A program made the position numbers and the translations under genes. A DNA stretch of 31,963 nt. Origin: Bacteroidota bacterium (GTDB lineage Bacteria; Bacteroidota; Bacteroidia; Bacteroidales; Bacteroidaceae). The notes beneath the pieces were generated by a model. That model worked only from the letters and a program-made list of their open reading frames with translations. It did not search any database and had not been told where the DNA came from. Below are positions 1 through 6,519 of this stretch, in pieces; positions within the stretch are counted from its first letter, which is position 1; each line of letters begins with the position of its first letter. The stretch covers positions 1 to 31,963 of the forward strand of contig JAFABV010000072.1 in the NCBI GenBank assembly GCA_023425865.1, in the 5' to 3' direction.

Positions 1-2
1 AT

Positions 3-197
3 ATTCTACTCAATTCCTACATGGGACTATACGATTTTCTCAACCTGCCAGAGGGGCGATGGATAAAAATCATTGAGGCCAGACAGAAAGAAGATGACGA
101 AAATCATCAACCAAGCCTTTTCCCAGACATGAGGGGGGCTAATTGTGAAAATCAAAAGACCAAGACTTATTTACAGCAAGTTACAGATGGGAAATAG
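3..197 (+). CDS. 3' end of an unrecognised protein (5' partial)
   Basis: An open frame runs in from the window edge and ends at a TAG at 195-197. The visible part is about 64 residues, hydrophilic, and ends in ...YLQQVTDGK. An ATG at 21 lies in the frame, but the frame stays open to the left edge, so this is probably the C-terminal tail of a longer protein. I recognise no domain. The gene is followed about 30 bp later by the first 23-bp repeat array, with no clear terminator between. It could be a chance frame, but its composition is protein-like. Confidence 0.4.
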   Translation: MLLNSYMGLYDFLNLPEGRWIKIIEARQKEDDENHQPSLFPDMRGANCENQKTKTYLQQVTDGK

Positions 198-227
198 GAT
201 TTTCCCAGTATTATCGGACAGCAATAG

Positions 228-319
228 TTTTATATAGAACCATCGGATGGTTTCATATAGAACCATCGGATAGTTTTATATAGAACCATCGGATGGTTTC
301 ATATAGAATTATCGGGCCG
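228..319. repeat. 23-bp tandem repeat array 1 (four units, each with a palindrome)
   Basis: There are four head-to-tail 23-bp units at 228-250, 251-273, 274-296 and 297-319. Each begins TTTYATATAGAA and continues into CCATCGGATGG, where CCATC and GATGG form an inverted repeat around one base. Units 1 and 3 are identical. Unit 2 has TAG for TGG at its end, and unit 4 is degenerate in its second half. The array lies between a partial gene and a gene-poor stretch. A second array of the same unit length and related sequence lies at 14066-14157. No unique spacers are present, so it is not a CRISPR. Confidence 0.9.
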
Positions 320-504
320 TTCGGTGCGAACAGTTGGGCGTAGGCATGGAGATGGGGCGACGTGCGGGGTGGTAACTGTGGCAAAGAAGGTGGCTTGGGA
401 AAGATGCCACGGAGGTTATGTGGATACTGATACATGGGGCTGGTGCCACGGAGGGCAAGCAACACTTGCTGGCAACGACCGTGGAGAGGTGATAGCGTTC
501 TGTG
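320..504. other. Gene-poor stretch with no assignable feature
   Basis: Only short frames in conflicting directions are present and none has convincing protein composition. The motif TGCCACGGAGG occurs twice (near 413 and 450), hinting at a small duplication. I see no promoter, RNA gene or terminator that I would defend. Confidence 0.4.
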
Positions 505-556
505 TTACAAGGGTGAACGTTGATGGCAGAGACTGGCGGGAACTGCTTGCATGCTA

Positions 557-574
557 ATCTTATCCCGAGCTCGC
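557..574 (-). repeat. Dispersed repeat, copy C (GCGAGCTCGGGATAAGAT)
   Basis: The minus strand reads GCGAGCTCGGGATAAGAT. It matches the copies at 23667-23686 and 31838-31857, which share the core GAGTTCGGGATAAGAT, with one mismatch (C for T) in that core. Weaker similarity to the 31838 copy continues a further 15-20 bp. This copy lies exactly where the transposase remnant loses similarity to its family. Confidence 0.75.
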
Positions 575-702
575 ATAGTATATCTGTTGGCCATAAGCTT
601 TTCGGCTACCTTGCTTACTTCTTGTTTGTCTATCAACTTTACTATCTCCCCGAACACTGGAATTCCTGAATTTGTAGTAACTTTGCCCATGAGTTTATAC
701 AT
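557..702 (-). pseudogene. Truncated N-terminus of an IS4-type (DUF4372) transposase
   Basis: Reading the minus strand from an ATG at 702 (or 690) gives MGKVTTNSGIPVFGEIVKLI followed by DKQEVSKVAEKLMANRYT. This resembles the N-terminal DUF4372 region found in front of the DDE domain of IS4-type transposases in Bacteroidota. In that family the region is followed by a sequence of the type 'KRF..W.HLVTMLF' and several hundred more residues. Here the similarity stops after RYT, where the frame enters a dispersed repeat at 557-574 and ends soon after. The catalytic domain is absent, so no transposition activity is expected from this copy. The family call is from memory of the motif. Confidence 0.5.
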
Positions 703-737
703 TTTTGTTTTAGCAACACAAAAGTACAAACTCTTTG

Positions 738-768
738 GGGAAGTCAGCGGACTTCCCATTTTTTTTAT
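738..768 (+). terminator. Intrinsic-terminator-like hairpin
   Basis: A perfect 8-bp stem GGGAAGTC/GACTTCCC with an AGCG loop is followed on the plus strand by ATTTTTTTT. This is the classic rho-independent form. No convincing plus-strand gene ends just before it. It lies just upstream of the start of the minus-strand transposase remnant, so it may shield a transposase from outside transcription. Confidence 0.6.
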
Positions 769-952
769 TGTGGCAACCGTGTCAATATTATTTAATTGCC
801 ATCATACTATCGATCTTTTGGTTTTATCGAACAGCAATAATATATAATAGAAAATTTATCTATCAGCAAATTAGGTCTAATAAAAACATTACAAATTCCT
901 TGGGGGTTTAAAATATATTTTGTATAATTCGTCATACTAAAAAATAAATTAT

Positions 953-1069
953 ATGAAGAATAAAGTTACAATTGATAGAGATTTTACTAACGTTGATTCA
1001 TTTGTAAAGAAGCTTATCAAGGCTTATCCAAGTGAACATTGTACACGTACTTTCTATGATGTAGCATAG
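953..1069 (+). CDS. Possible 38-residue small protein, unrecognised
   Basis: An ATG at 953 opens a 38-codon frame starting MKNKVTIDRDFTNVDSFVKK and ending at TAG 1067-1069. The upstream sequence is very A+T rich and contains TATAATTCG near 923, a poor match to the Bacteroidota -7 box. The composition is protein-like, but the length is too short for certainty. It may be the start of a decayed gene, because A+T-rich, gene-free sequence follows. Confidence 0.3.
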   Translation: MKNKVTIDRDFTNVDSFVKKLIKAYPSEHCTRTFYDVA

Positions 1070-1137
1070 GGAATTATACTAACCTAACATATAATATTAT
1101 AATGTACCAGTGGGCGCGCAATATAGAATAATGTAAG

Positions 1138-1160
1138 GGAAGACATCTTAGATGTTTTCC
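1138..1160. other. Stable hairpin in the intergenic region
   Basis: GGAAGACATC and GATGTTTTCC form a 10-bp stem (one G-U pair) around a TTA loop. No T-run follows on either strand, so it is not a standard terminator. It lies about 160 bp before the start codon at 1317 and may be a leader element or a small interspersed palindrome. Confidence 0.4.
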
Positions 1161-1316
1161 TAAAAAAACAAGCAGAAAAATTTGCAGCTTTAATAGAATA
1201 TTTGTATCATGGCCTTTGTCAGAATCAAGGTGAGGACATTGCTGAGACTACTGACAGCGGTCTCCACAAAAACGCGAGTTGTGAACCTAACATCCACCAA
1301 ACGAAAACAACATAAT

Positions 1317-1865
1317 ATGAACAAGGCTTCTTTAATTGACATGAAAATCAACTCCATGACCTTCGATGAGATGCGTGATGCACTGAAGGTGTATATGCTT
1401 CAGGACACGCTCACAGATAAAATACCAGTGAGTGTGGAGGTACGCTATAACCATAGTCTTAGTAATGACAAGAATGGGTGGTATGATGTAGTTTTCATTC
1501 TGGAGGATGGAAGCGAGCTGAAGGTAGATTTCAAGGAGCGTGCGGGTAAACTCCTCTATGTCTATGCACTCCGACACCCTCGTGGATTCCAACGCAGAGC
1601 CCTGGCGGAGAATGACTTTTCCGCTCTCGTCAATCTCTACACTACGCTTTTTGCCTGTAGCAGTGAGAAGATAAAAAAGCCTCTTCACAAAGACTTCGAC
1701 AACTTTGTGAGTCGGGCCATTACACTCTCACGCAATGCTTTGCGGAAGACACTGGGAAAGGACAATAGTGCGGCATTTGAAATTGCCGACCCTAAGGTAC
1801 ACAATGGTATGATTATCATTACCAAAGTAAGAGACTGCCCAGAGTTTGCCAAAGTGATGCTATAA
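1317..1865 (+). CDS. Unrecognised 182-residue protein
   Basis: The likely start is the ATG at 1317 (MNKASLIDMKINSMTFDEMR). The frame is open further upstream to 1209, but that extension is basic and has the look of non-coding sequence. The protein is soluble, with no signal peptide or membrane segment. A central segment, NGWYDVVFILEDGSELKVDF then LLYVYALRHPRGFQRRAL, has alternating hydrophobic strands, and the C-terminal half is helical. I recognise no family. A sigma-like gene starts 57 bp after its stop on the same strand, so the two are probably co-transcribed. An AATATTTG at 1197-1204 is one base from the -7 consensus and is a possible promoter. Confidence 0.75.
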   Translation: MNKASLIDMKINSMTFDEMRDALKVYMLQDTLTDKIPVSVEVRYNHSLSNDKNGWYDVVFILEDGSELKVDFKERAGKLLYVYALRHPRGFQRRALAENDFSALVNLYTTLFACSSEKIKKPLHKDFDNFVSRAITLSRNALRKTLGKDNSAAFEIADPKVHNGMIIITKVRDCPEFAKVML

Positions 1866-1922
1866 GCAGCAGCCTACTTCTATTATCAAATAGAATATTA
1901 ACCTTTAAAAGTTCGTTTTTTT

Positions 1923-2645
1923 ATGAGAAAGATAATGACATTTACCGATCGTTCCAACATGCTCCTAATGGATTATTTATGTGATATTCGCAAATACAGA
2001 CTCATTGATGAGGCTAAGGAGCAGGAACTCGCACGTCGCATTGCCAAGGGAGACAACAAGGCAAGAAATGAACTTATCATAGCCAATCTGCGTCTTGTCG
2101 TATCCATCGCAAAGAAGTTTCAGAGTTCCAAATTGGAGATTATGGACCTGATAGAGGCTGGTAATCTGGGGCTCATCCAGGCTGCCGAGCGTTTCGAGTC
2201 TGGCAGGGGGACACGCTTCTGTACCTTTGCCATATACTATATTCGTAAGGAAATCCTCCAGACACTCTTCGGTTCGCATAACCAAAAAGTGGAGAACGTT
2301 GCCGAAGAGTCGTATATCAATCCTTTCCTCGACAGGGAGAAGGAGGAAATATCCCTGGAAGATTATGCCAAGGCTGAACAATACTGGGAACCAGACTATG
2401 ACTGTTCGTACTCCTCAAGCTATGAAGAACTTCGCAAAGCTATAAGACATAGCTTTTGTCGACGTGACGCAGAGATGCTCCTCGACTATATAAACCGAGA
2501 GGGTAACTGTCTAACCGTCACTTTTCTGGCACTCAAATACCACATGCAGGATGAGCAATGTCAAAAACTGATAGACGAGATGATGGCTAAACTACATCAT
2601 TTCTGTAAACAAACAGACACCTATGCGAGCGCTTTCGCTGCATAG
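1923..2645 (+). CDS. Sigma-70-like protein with region 1.2/2 but no clear region 4
   Basis: This 240-residue protein has the hallmarks of sigma-70 regions 1.2 to 2. LIDEAKEQELARRIAKGDN lies at about residues 27-45, NELIIANLRLVVSIAKKF at 49-66, and DLIEAGNLGLIQAAERFESG at 75-94. TRFCTFAIYYIRKEI follows at 97-111, replacing the usual 'FSTYAxWWIRQAI' of primary sigma factors. The second half is acidic and Tyr/Ser-rich (about 140-165). It then has a helical tail where region 4 would be, but I see no helix-turn-helix match there. The start is the ATG at 1923, with an in-frame ATG at 1935 as an alternative. Region 2 binds core RNA polymerase and melts the -10 element. Without region 4, recognition of -35/-33 may be lost or altered. 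The paired gene upstream may be a partner. Confidence 0.75.
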   Translation: MRKIMTFTDRSNMLLMDYLCDIRKYRLIDEAKEQELARRIAKGDNKARNELIIANLRLVVSIAKKFQSSKLEIMDLIEAGNLGLIQAAERFESGRGTRFCTFAIYYIRKEILQTLFGSHNQKVENVAEESYINPFLDREKEEISLEDYAKAEQYWEPDYDCSYSSSYEELRKAIRHSFCRRDAEMLLDYINREGNCLTVTFLALKYHMQDEQCQKLIDEMMAKLHHFCKQTDTYASAFAA

Positions 2646-2713
2646 GTGTTTTTCAGACTGACCCCAATAGAGTAGATGGAGAAATTTTATGCTATTTTGC
2701 GGGGTGTAATAAA

Positions 2714-2740
2714 GGGTGTAAATCACGTTGATTTACACCC
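2714..2740 (-). terminator. Strong hairpin downstream of tRNA-Ser (possibly bidirectional)
   Basis: GGGTGTAAATCA and TGATTTACACCC form a perfect 12-bp stem around a 3-base loop. On the minus strand it follows the tRNA gene and is trailed by TTTATTA, as expected of a terminator. On the plus strand it lies about 70 bp after the sigma-like gene and could stop that transcript too. Confidence 0.6.
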
Positions 2741-2748
2741 TTAGGTTG

Positions 2749-2833
2749 CGGAGAGAGAGGGATTCGAACCCCCGGTGCCTCTCAGCACGGCGGTTTTCAA
2801 GACCGCTGTAATCGACCACTCTACCATCTCTCC
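2749..2833 (-). tRNA. tRNA-Ser (UGA anticodon)
   Basis: On the minus strand the acceptor arms GGAGAGA and TCTCTCC pair perfectly, with a G discriminator. The anticodon stem-loop reads GCGGT-CTTGAAA-ACCGC with anticodon TGA. A long variable arm typical of class II tRNAs follows, then the T arm with loop TTCGAAT. No CCA is encoded. At about 85 nt the length fits tRNA-Ser. Confidence 0.95.
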
Positions 2834-2951
2834 TTGCAGTCTGTATGACTGGCTTCGGTCGAAAAGCGAGTGCAAAGGTATAGAATAAAAATTAAATTGC
2901 AAGAGAAGTAGAGAGAAAAATCAAGAGAGTTTGCGTTTATTAACACTTGGC

Positions 2952-3078
2952 CGTGTTATTGCTTCATAAAAAGAGGTAATTTTGCACGTCATTACACCCT
3001 ATACCAACGGCAGAATGACTACCATGGCGTGTTGTTGCTTCATAGAAAGAGGGGGGATATTGCACGTCATTATACCTT
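2952..3078 (+). repeat. Imperfect direct duplication upstream of mutS2
   Basis: The segment 2952-3000 is repeated at 3028-3078 with a few substitutions and a 2-bp length change. Both copies share a GTGTTRTTGCTTCATARAAA core and then TTGCACGTCATTAYACC. The first copy carries a full -7 box (TAATTTTG, 2977-2984). In the second copy this position reads GGGATATTG and the box is lost. Confidence 0.75.
2977..2984 (+). promoter_or_regulatory. Candidate Bacteroidota -7 box (TAATTTTG) for mutS2
   Basis: TAATTTTG matches the TAnnTTTG consensus exactly. A TTG 15 bp upstream is closer than the usual -33 spacing, so support is for the -7 box only. Transcription would start near 2991, giving a leader of about 130 nt before the mutS2 ATG. 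Confidence 0.5.
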
Positions 3079-3120
3079 GAGGGGGAGTTGGGGCGTAAGA
3101 AAAAGAGACAAGAAACAAGC

Positions 3121-5721
3121 ATGATATATCCGCAGAACTTTGAGTCAAAGATAGGCTTTGACGAGATACGAACCCAATTGAAGGCCGGTTGTTTGTCCAC
3201 ATTAGGCAAGAGCCTGGTGGACGAAATGAGCTTCAGTCACGATGCCGATCAGGTGAATACCTGGATGGAGGAGATACGTGAGATGCGTCGTATCAGTGAG
3301 GAGGAAGATGATTTTCCTTTAGTTTATTTTTTTGATGTGCGCGAAAGTGTGAAACGTGTTCGACTGGAAGGTACTTGGATGGAGGAACAGGAGCTTTTCG
3401 ATCTCAGACGCTCACTCAAGACCATAGAAGCCCTGGTCAAGTTCTTATATCGTGGTGACAGCCTCGAAGAGAATCCCCAATGGGACTACCCCGCACTTCA
3501 CGACCTGGCCGATGGTATTGCCACTTTTCCAACACTTATTCAGCAGATTGACCAAATTATAGACAAATTTGGGCACATTCGTGACAACGCCACTCCAGAA
3601 TTAGCCAATATCCGCAGAGAGCTGGCCCGCACGGAGAGTTCTATCTCACATATTCTTTCCAATATTCTGCGTGCTGCCCAAAGTGAAGGGGTGGTGGAAA
3701 AAGACGTGACTCCCGCCATGCGTGATGGCAGATTAGTGATACCGGTGGCTCCCGCCTTAAAGCGCAAGATTTCAGGTATCGTTCATGATGAGAGTGCCAC
3801 GGGACGCACGGTGTTTGTGGAGCCTACGGAGGTAGTGGAGGCCAATAACCGTATTCGCGAGTTAGAGAGTGAGGAACGTCATGAGATTATCCGTATCCTC
3901 ACAAAGATGGCCCAGCGTATCAGGCCCCATGTGCGTGAGATTCTCGACTCTTATCATTTTCTGGCACAGATAGACCATATTCAAGCCAAGGCAAAGATGG
4001 CTGTCCAGATGCAGGCTTTTGAACCCACTATAGAAGATCGCCCATGGGTAGACATGATCCGTGCGCGCCATCCGCTGCTTGAGGCACATCTTAAGGATGG
4101 GCAAGGCATTGTGCCGCTTGACATCATGCTCACCCCCGACAAGCATATCCTTATAATCTCAGGCCCTAATGCCGGCGGTAAATCAGTATGTCTTAAAACG
4201 GTGGGTCTGCTTCAGTATATGTTGCAAACCGGACTGAGCATCCCCGTAGATGGCAGGAGCACATGCGGTGTGTTTGATGACATTATGATCGATATTGGCG
4301 ACGAGCAGAGTTTAGAGAGCGACTTGAGCACCTATTCCTCACATTTGCAGAATATGAAGAGCATGATGCGACAAGCCTCCTCACGCACCTTGCTTCTCAT
4401 TGATGAGTTTGGCACAGGTACCGAACCCCAGATTGGAGGTGCCATCGCCGAGAGCGTACTCAATCAGTTTTGCAAGCGTGGCGCATGGGCAGTTATCACC
4501 ACCCACTACCAAAACTTGAAACACTTTGCCGATAGCCACGACGGTGTGGCCAATGGTGCCATGCTCTACGACCGCCATGAGATGCGCCCCTTGTTCCAGT
4601 TGGCCATTGGTCGTCCGGGCAGTTCGTTCGCCATCGAAATAGCTCGAAAAATAGGATTGCCGGAAGAAGTGATAGCCGAGGCCTCAGAAATTGTAGGGTC
4701 TGATTATATTCAGAGCGACAAATACCTGCAAGACATTGTGAGAGACAAACGCTACTGGGAACAGAAACGTCAGGCCGTACACCAGCAGGAGAAAGACCTG
4801 CAAAAGCGTATAGAGCGTTATGAGCGCGAGATTACGGAACTTGAGAAACAGCGCAAGGACATCCTGGCCAAAGCCAAAGCCAACGCAGAGGAACTCCTGA
4901 AGGAGAGTAACAAGCGCATAGAAAACGCCATTCGTGAAATCAGGGAGCAGCAAGCAGAAAAAGAAGAGACCCGAAGGATTAGGGCCGACCTGGAGCAGTT
5001 TAAGCACGAGGTGGACCAGTACGACTCAAATCAAGGGCGTACGGGCAGTAGTGGCATCCTCTCGGATGATGACTTTCGCAAGAAGGTGGAGCAGATACAG
5101 GCCCGCAAACAGCGTCATGAAGAGCGCAAGAAAAACCGCAAGGCCGATGAGCAGAAAGCTGCCGACGCCCTCCGGCAGGCTGCCTCGAAACCCACCGAGA
5201 CCACCTCAAAGCGTGACATCGTTGAAGGCGACCGTGTGAGGATGAAAGGGTTGAAGTCTGAGGGAAAGGTAGAGGGCATTTCCGGCAAAACTGCCACCGT
5301 GATTTTTGGTGACATGAAAACCAAGATGCCTTTGTCTCGGCTCGAACTCTTACGTCCAGGTGAAAGTGCAGCCGATGATGCCCGTCCCAAAACCAAAATG
5401 GATGAGCTTAAGGAGGGACTGCAGAGCTATAAAATCTCTCATGTCACCCAAGACACCATTGCCGACCACCGCAAGAATTTCAAGCAAGACCTTGATATTC
5501 GCGGTTTGCGCGGCGACGAAGCCCTGCAGGCCGTACAATATTTCATCGATGACGCCATCCTCATGGGTATGCCCCGTGTGCGCATTCTCCATGGTAAGGG
5601 CAATGGCATTCTCAGACAACTCATTCGTCAATATCTTTCATCAGAACCCAATGTTACAGCCTACCGTGACGAACATGTGCAGTTTGGTGGGGCGGGCATT
5701 ACTGTAATCGATATTGGGTAG
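3121..5721 (+). CDS. mutS2: MutS2 family ATPase/endonuclease
   Basis: This 866-residue protein begins MIYPQNFESKIGF, a typical MutS2 start. The frame is open to a TTG at 3088, but the ATG at 3121 fits the family better. An N-terminal core and lever region is followed by the MutS-type ATPase: Walker A GPNAGGKSV at 348-356 and Walker B LLLIDEFGTGTEP at 424-436. A long charged coiled coil (about 525-690) and a KOW-like segment come next. The C-terminal Smr domain has LDIRG at 791-795 and HGKGNG at 824-829. MutS2 proteins lack the mismatch-recognition domain of MutS. They are linked to suppression of recombination and, in Bacillus, to splitting collided ribosomes. All key motifs are intact. The gene stands alone, with a promoter for the next operon after its stop. 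Confidence 0.96.
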   Translation: MIYPQNFESKIGFDEIRTQLKAGCLSTLGKSLVDEMSFSHDADQVNTWMEEIREMRRISEEEDDFPLVYFFDVRESVKRVRLEGTWMEEQELFDLRRSLKTIEALVKFLYRGDSLEENPQWDYPALHDLADGIATFPTLIQQIDQIIDKFGHIRDNATPELANIRRELARTESSISHILSNILRAAQSEGVVEKDVTPAMRDGRLVIPVAPALKRKISGIVHDESATGRTVFVEPTEVVEANNRIRELESEERHEIIRILTKMAQRIRPHVREILDSYHFLAQIDHIQAKAKMAVQMQAFEPTIEDRPWVDMIRARHPLLEAHLKDGQGIVPLDIMLTPDKHILIISGPNAGGKSVCLKTVGLLQYMLQTGLSIPVDGRSTCGVFDDIMIDIGDEQSLESDLSTYSSHLQNMKSMMRQASSRTLLLIDEFGTGTEPQIGGAIAESVLNQFCKRGAWAVITTHYQNLKHFADSHDGVANGAMLYDRHEMRPLFQLAIGRPGSSFAIEIARKIGLPEEVIAEASEIVGSDYIQSDKYLQDIVRDKRYWEQKRQAVHQQEKDLQKRIERYEREITELEKQRKDILAKAKANAEELLKESNKRIENAIREIREQQAEKEETRRIRADLEQFKHEVDQYDSNQGRTGSSGILSDDDFRKKVEQIQARKQRHEERKKNRKADEQKAADALRQAASKPTETTSKRDIVEGDRVRMKGLKSEGKVEGISGKTATVIFGDMKTKMPLSRLELLRPGESAADDARPKTKMDELKEGLQSYKISHVTQDTIADHRKNFKQDLDIRGLRGDEALQAVQYFIDDAILMGMPRVRILHGKGNGILRQLIRQYLSSEPNVTAYRDEHVQFGGAGITVIDIG

Positions 5722-5742
5722 GCAATTATTTTCCGCATTTTC

Positions 5743-5773
5743 TTGGTGGTATCATCCATTGTTAGTACATTTG
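5743..5773 (+). promoter_or_regulatory. Promoter with -33 and -7 elements for the 5840-9773 operon
   Basis: TTG at 5743-5745 is followed after 20 bp by TACATTTG at 5766-5773. This fits the Bacteroidota layout (TTTG-type -33, about 19-21 bp, TAnnTTTG). Transcription would begin near 5780, about 60 nt before the ATG at 5840. Confidence 0.65.
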
Positions 5774-5839
5774 CAACAAGTGAAACCTGGAATATAGAAT
5801 ACAACCAGCCTTGTTGTGAGGCCATGAACGAAAACAATT

Positions 5840-6481
5840 ATGGAAGGTATATTCAGAGATGAGATAGAGTTGGAGCGGATGGACAAATTCTTCTGCGACG
5901 AGATGGGGCGACAGGTGCATCGCTATATCAAAGCCATGCACGGCTCATTGGCCATGCTTGAAAAATTAGAGGCGCGTCTGTGCCAGCTTACCGTTCCTGA
6001 GCGCGAAGTAGCATTGGCCAAGTACATTGACCTTAACCGTAAAGTGGTGAAGAATATGGACTGGCGGATGCTTGTTGCCCGTTCCATGGCCAATTTCTGC
6101 GACTCTTACGACTATTTCTGCGTCATGCACACCGACGAAGCCACTATGGATTTCTATGTAGCGCGTATGCAGGCCAAATATGTGCGCTTTCACGAAGTTT
6201 TCGAGTCAGACGGTAAGTTTGGCATCAAGGACCATGAAGGCAACATCCTCATTTCTGCCCAGTATGAGTTTGTGCGTACCCCTTATGTCTATGTCGACGA
6301 CTTGATGACTATGCCCATTATCGTTGAGAAGAATGGCAAGATGGGGCTTGTATTGCCAGATGGCAAGGATACTGTGGTGGTTCCCTTTGAATACGACGAT
6401 ATCTCCTTGCGCGACGAAGAGCCTTGGTTTGAACTCCATCAGAACGGCAAGGTAGAACTGTGGCCTGGCGAGGGAAAATAA
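5840..6481 (+). CDS. WG-repeat-containing protein
   Basis: This is a 213-residue soluble protein with no signal peptide. The first 115 residues are helical and of unknown family. The C-terminal part has two WG-type (KWG) repeats: DGKFGIKDHEGNILISAQYE at about 124-143 and NGKMGLVLPDGKDTVVVPFE at 165-184. Here F or M replaces the usual W. A third partial unit, NGKVELWPG, ends the protein. WG repeats form small beta-rich modules and their targets are mostly unknown. It is the first gene after a strong promoter and lies 38 bp before the LTA-synthase-like gene, so it is probably in the same transcript. Its function cannot be assigned. Confidence 0.8.
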   Translation: MEGIFRDEIELERMDKFFCDEMGRQVHRYIKAMHGSLAMLEKLEARLCQLTVPEREVALAKYIDLNRKVVKNMDWRMLVARSMANFCDSYDYFCVMHTDEATMDFYVARMQAKYVRFHEVFESDGKFGIKDHEGNILISAQYEFVRTPYVYVDDLMTMPIIVEKNGKMGLVLPDGKDTVVVPFEYDDISLRDEEPWFELHQNGKVELWPGEGK

Positions 6482-6519
6482 ATACAACCTCTCTGGGTGA
6501 TTGTTAAATTATTGAACTC

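Noticed and set aside
228..319. 23-bp array considered as a CRISPR
   Set aside because: The units are joined head to tail with no unique spacers, and no cas genes are in the window.
324..557. 77-codon plus-strand frame
   Set aside because: Composition is Gly/Cys/Trp/His-rich without domain or start signals, and it ends at the dispersed repeat. It looks like chance in G-rich DNA.
551..847. 98-codon plus-strand frame
   Set aside because: It is antisense to the transposase remnant and crosses the terminator-like hairpin. The minus-strand reading has family-like motifs and this one does not.
2714..2740. 12-bp hairpin considered as a riboswitch or attenuator
   Set aside because: It is a simple perfect stem after the tRNA and the sigma-like gene, with no gene downstream on either strand that it would control.
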